Below, in pieces: positions 61,862 through 64,000 of a stretch of 64,000 bases of DNA (position 1 is the first letter of the stretch; each line of letters starts with the position of its first letter). The DNA lies in NCBI GenBank assembly GCA_023230585.1, contig JALNXB010000004.1:1-64000 (forward strand). Direction: 5' to 3'. Below the pieces are notes generated by a model, which saw only the letters and a program-made list of their open reading frames with translations, did no database searches and had not been told where the DNA came from. Made by a program: the position numbers and the translations under genes. Source of the stretch: a bacterium. Its GTDB lineage: Bacteria > Ratteibacteria > UBA8468 > B48-G9 > JAFGKM01.

Positions 61862-62673
61862 TGTAATTCCAACTCCTGTAAAGCCGCTATTACCTCTTCC
61901 TGATTAGGTGATTTATAATGCCATTCAAGTTTATTTTCCATAAAAGAGACACCCTTCCCTTTTACTGTATGAGCAATAACCATACTTGGCTTATCTTTTT
62001 CAAAAGGAACCTTATCTAATGTCTCTATCAACTGCTTAAAATTATGTCCATCTACTTCTTTAACTGCCCAGCCAAAAGATTCCCACTTTTCTACAAACGG
62101 CTCCAAACCTATAACTTCATCAGTTGTACCAAACGCCTGTAGTTTATTATAATCAATAATAGCTACCAAGTTTTCCAATTTATGGTGTGCGGCAAAAAGT
62201 GCCCCTTCCCAAATAGAACCTTCATTGCACTCTCCGTCAGACATCAGTATAAACACGCGTGATTTTGTTTTGTCATACCTCATAGAAATTGCTATTCCTA
62301 TTCCAATTGGAAGACCGTGCCCCAAGGAACCAGCAGAAGTTTCAATACCGGGTACAATCCCTTTTGTGATATGTCCAAACAATTGCCCCCCATTAATTGC
62401 ATAAGTATCAAGAATTTTCTCTGAGAAAAAATTCCTTTTTGCCAAAGTAGCGTATAATGCACTGCAAGCATGCCCTTTGCTTAAAATAAATCTATCTCTG
62501 TTGTTATCCTCTAGATTCTTAGGATTGATTTTTAAAATTTTGAAGTATAGAGTAACCAATATCTCGACACAAGAGAATGCCGAGCCGATATGAGAACTTT
62601 TTGATTTAGCGTGCATAGAAAGTATTTTTTTTCTTATTTCTAATGCTAATTTCTTATAATCTTCTTTAGTCAT
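61858..62673 (-). CDS. Transketolase, N-terminal subunit
   Basis: First half of the split enzyme, holding the TPP pyrophosphate-binding domain. Substrate and TPP loops SKGHACSALYATLA and GSLGHGLPIGIGIA precede the TPP motif, SDGECNEGSIWEGA through IIDYNKLQ (GDG-x(n)-N type). VAIIDYNKLQAFG and HTVKGKGVSFME complete it. The length of 271 is typical. The ATG lies directly after the stop of a 15-codon ORF. Split transketolases occur in many genomes, so the two genes are not a broken one. Confidence 0.92.
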   Translation of the reverse strand: MTKEDYKKLALEIRKKILSMHAKSKSSHIGSAFSCVEILVTLYFKILKINPKNLEDNNRDRFILSKGHACSALYATLAKRNFFSEKILDTYAINGGQLFGHITKGIVPGIETSAGSLGHGLPIGIGIAISMRYDKTKSRVFILMSDGECNEGSIWEGALFAAHHKLENLVAIIDYNKLQAFGTTDEVIGLEPFVEKWESFGWAVKEVDGHNFKQLIETLDKVPFEKDKPSMVIAHTVKGKGVSFMENKLEWHYKSPNQEEVIAALQELELQ

Positions 62674-62721
62674 TTATTTCGTTTCCCACAGTAGGTCAAT
62701 TACATACTTTGATAGTTTCAT
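62674..62721 (-). CDS. 15-codon ORF (possible remnant of a TPP-enzyme gene or leader peptide)
   Basis: ATG (62721) to TAA encodes MKLSKYVIDLLWETK. The start overlaps the stop of the SDR gene as ATGA and has GGAG seven bases upstream; the stop directly abuts the transketolase ATG. The peptide resembles the N-terminal start of acetolactate-synthase-like TPP enzymes of sugar clusters (MKxSdYvxxfL). It may be a remnant, or a coupling peptide. No independent evidence that it is functional. Confidence 0.35.
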   Translation of the reverse strand: MKLSKYVIDLLWETK

Positions 62722-63689
62722 AGTATATCTCCATTGGACACCTCACCTTCATACATTAAACTATTTTCTTTAAACCATATTAATGTTTTATTTAACCCAT
62801 TATCAAGACTGTGTTTAGGCTGCCAGTTTAAAATTTGTTCTGTTTTTGAAATATCTGCTTGCCAGATTTTTGGTTCAATTCTTGGATTTGAAACAGAACC
62901 CCATTTTGGTTTTATTTTCTTACCTGTTAAAAATAGAATTTTTTCTACAACTTCACCAACAGAATGCTGCAACCCTGAACCAATATTAAAAACATCCGTA
63001 TTCAACCTATCTTTCATATCTACTGCTTTTAGATATGCGTTGACTACATCTTCAATAAAAACAAAATCTCTGACAGAAGTTGGTGAAGAAACTTCGGGTG
63101 CAATATCTTTCAAGGAAGATAAAATTACTGATGGAATCAATCTTGTTGCTCCTTCATAATAACCATAAGGAGAAAATAATCGTAATGTTATCACAGGTAA
63201 TCCAGTCCTAAATTTCATTTGACAAAACTGGGTTGCGAAAGCTTTTGAAATACCATAAGAAGAAAAAGGAGTTAAGGGAGAATCTTCTTTAATAGGTTCT
63301 TCTTTAACTCCATATTCAGATGAAGAACCTGTATTGATAAAAAGTTTAAACCCAACCTTTTCACAAGCTTCTATAAGATTAATTGTTCCAAGAAGATTGG
63401 TATCTATGGTTTTTTTTAAATCTCTCTGATAAGGAAACCCGCCATAAACAGCTGTGTGGAATATTATTTCGGGGCGTATCGTTAAAACTAATTTTTCAAC
63501 TGCTTGGTTATCTGTCAAATCGGCAGAAAATTCTGACACATCTTTAAGAATATCGTTTATTCTCCACTTGTTTGAAGTTGCACGGGTTAAAAGATAAATA
63601 TCTGCCCCTTTTTTCAGGCAACTTTTTACAAGGTTTGCCCCAACAAATCCTGTTGCGCCAGTAATTAACACTCTTTTATTTGTTAACAT
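62718..63689 (-). CDS. NAD(P)-dependent SDR (nucleotide-sugar reductase or epimerase)
   Basis: Extended SDR. The cofactor motif is ITGATGFVGANL, the active-site strand NTGSSSEYGV, and YxxxK is in FSSYGISKAFATQF. RLFSPYGYYEGA and SVRDFVFIEDVVNAYL follow, the usual substrate-side regions. Length 323. In this operon, just after a probable CDP-glucose 4,6-dehydratase and before rfbH, it could be the final 4-reductase (CDP-paratose or CDP-abequose synthase role) or act on a branched sugar. It overlaps the upstream gene by 14 bases. Family certain; reaction inferred. Confidence 0.82.
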   Translation of the reverse strand: MLTNKRVLITGATGFVGANLVKSCLKKGADIYLLTRATSNKWRINDILKDVSEFSADLTDNQAVEKLVLTIRPEIIFHTAVYGGFPYQRDLKKTIDTNLLGTINLIEACEKVGFKLFINTGSSSEYGVKEEPIKEDSPLTPFSSYGISKAFATQFCQMKFRTGLPVITLRLFSPYGYYEGATRLIPSVILSSLKDIAPEVSSPTSVRDFVFIEDVVNAYLKAVDMKDRLNTDVFNIGSGLQHSVGEVVEKILFLTGKKIKPKWGSVSNPRIEPKIWQADISKTEQILNWQPKHSLDNGLNKTLIWFKENSLMYEGEVSNGDIL

Positions 63690-64000
63690 TTTTAAAATAC
63701 CACAAAATAGTTTTTTTTAATCCGTCTTGAAGAGTGTATTTAGGTTGCCATTTTAAAATTCCTTTCGCTTTAGAGGAAGATAAATATTGGTCTTTTATTT
63801 CGCATTTTACTTCATTAAGAATTTTATAATTGGGCTCTTGTTTTGCTATCCTATATATTTCTTCCACAAGTTCAACCACAGATATAGGTTTTTCGTTACT
63901 AAAATTGAATGCTTCCCCTGCAAGATTCTCTCTGTTCAAGTTTTCTGCAAGCATAATATATCCTTCAACTATATCATCAATAAATATGTAGTCACGAGTA
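63676..64000 (-). CDS. rfbG: SDR C-terminus, probable CDP-glucose 4,6-dehydratase (partial, runs off the right edge)
   Basis: The reading frame is open to the window edge and encodes TRDYIFIDDIVEGYIMLAEN, then AFNFSNEKPISVVELVEE and QYLSSSKAKGILKWQPKYTL before GLKKTILWYF. This tail matches the end of RfbG-type CDP-glucose 4,6-dehydratases (RDYixVeDiV...GWxPxxxLxxgLxxTixWY). About 107 residues are visible; roughly 250 should lie beyond 64000. An internal ATG at 63954 is not the true start. It would make the substrate for RfbH. A related GDP- or dTDP-sugar dehydratase is the alternative. Confidence 0.7.
   Translation of the reverse strand, partial: TRDYIFIDDIVEGYIMLAENLNRENLAGEAFNFSNEKPISVVELVEEIYRIAKQEPNYKILNEVKCEIKDQYLSSSKAKGILKWQPKYTLQDGLKKTILWYFKNVNK

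Noticed and set aside
60947..62673. Transketolase broken into two pieces by a mutation
   Set aside because: Each half has its own start, complete domain set and a 4-base coupling overlap. Two-subunit transketolases are a known arrangement.
62734..63159. 141-codon plus-strand open frame
   Set aside because: Fully antisense to the SDR gene, whose motifs are clear; no promoter or ribosome site.
1..64000. Phage, integrase or insertion sequence with its own transposase
   Set aside because: No such protein is encoded in any frame I could recognise; only non-autonomous repeats are present.

Overview
The window is 64 kb of AT-rich, gene-dense bacterial chromosome. It has no rRNA, tRNA, CRISPR array or transposase that I could recognise. 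The presence of murG, murC, YajC, exported proteins and a large surface-glycan cluster with a Wzx-type flippase points to a cell-walled, probably Gram-negative bacterium. Rex (redox sensing) fits an anaerobic or fermentative life. The loose gene order (L21 followed by hflX rather than L27, a lone hisA, glmM of the archaeal sequence type) and the repeat-filled gaps suggest an uncultivated candidate-phylum lineage, perhaps Omnitrophota-like. No marker here settles the taxonomy.

Region 1 (1-24.5 kb) is housekeeping in short convergent and divergent blocks. It starts with a Gfo/Idh/MocA oxidoreductase. Then come divergent rex and a Lon-like AAA protease, whose promoter is overlapped by a Rex-type operator. 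These are followed by a membrane GT2 glycosyltransferase and an oxidoreductase-era pair. A minus-strand operon then runs murG-murC-nnrE and two exported proteins of unknown function (HEAT repeats plus a CBM9-like domain; TPR plus a beta-propeller). Next are topA-hisA-PLD on the plus strand, M20 peptidase-cimA on the minus strand, and nfeD and a LOG-family gene on the plus strand.

Region 2 (24.5-37 kb) is a minus-strand translation and RNA block. One operon is rplU-hflX-nrnA-truB-glmM. A second is tgt-yajC-DUF503-valS. Upstream of the second lie a GT39-type mannosyltransferase-like gene and queA.

Region 3 (37-64 kb, all minus strand) is a surface polysaccharide or lipopolysaccharide cluster, read from right to left. 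The right edge carries the 3' end of a probable CDP-glucose 4,6-dehydratase, an SDR, a 15-codon ORF, split transketolase subunits and RfbH. RfbH has the complete CX57CXCX7C iron-sulfur signature and the His-for-Lys change, so a 3,6-dideoxyhexose is made. Downstream are glycosyltransferases (CgeB-like, GT10, GT2, GT4), a flippase, an unassigned polytopic membrane protein, a glutamine amidotransferase of the asparagine synthase type, a polysaccharide deacetylase, membrane GT-C enzymes with polyprenyl-phosphate-sugar-synthase-like GT2s, a SAM methyltransferase, and nucleotide-sugar enzymes (CDP-paratose 2-epimerase-like, UDP-glucose dehydrogenase, UDP-glucuronate decarboxylase, dTDP-rhamnose 4-epimerase-like).

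Almost every longer gap is filled with related GC-richer short repeats (called A-E here). One recurring unit of about 95 bases has a hairpin near each end and TGTCAT/ATGACA-like termini, so it looks like a miniature non-autonomous mobile element. One copy supplies the last codons of a glycosyltransferase gene. The most interesting candidates for undescribed biology are the envelope operon's HEAT/CBM9 and TPR/propeller pair, the dideoxysugar plus split-transketolase module, and the Rex-controlled Lon-like protease.
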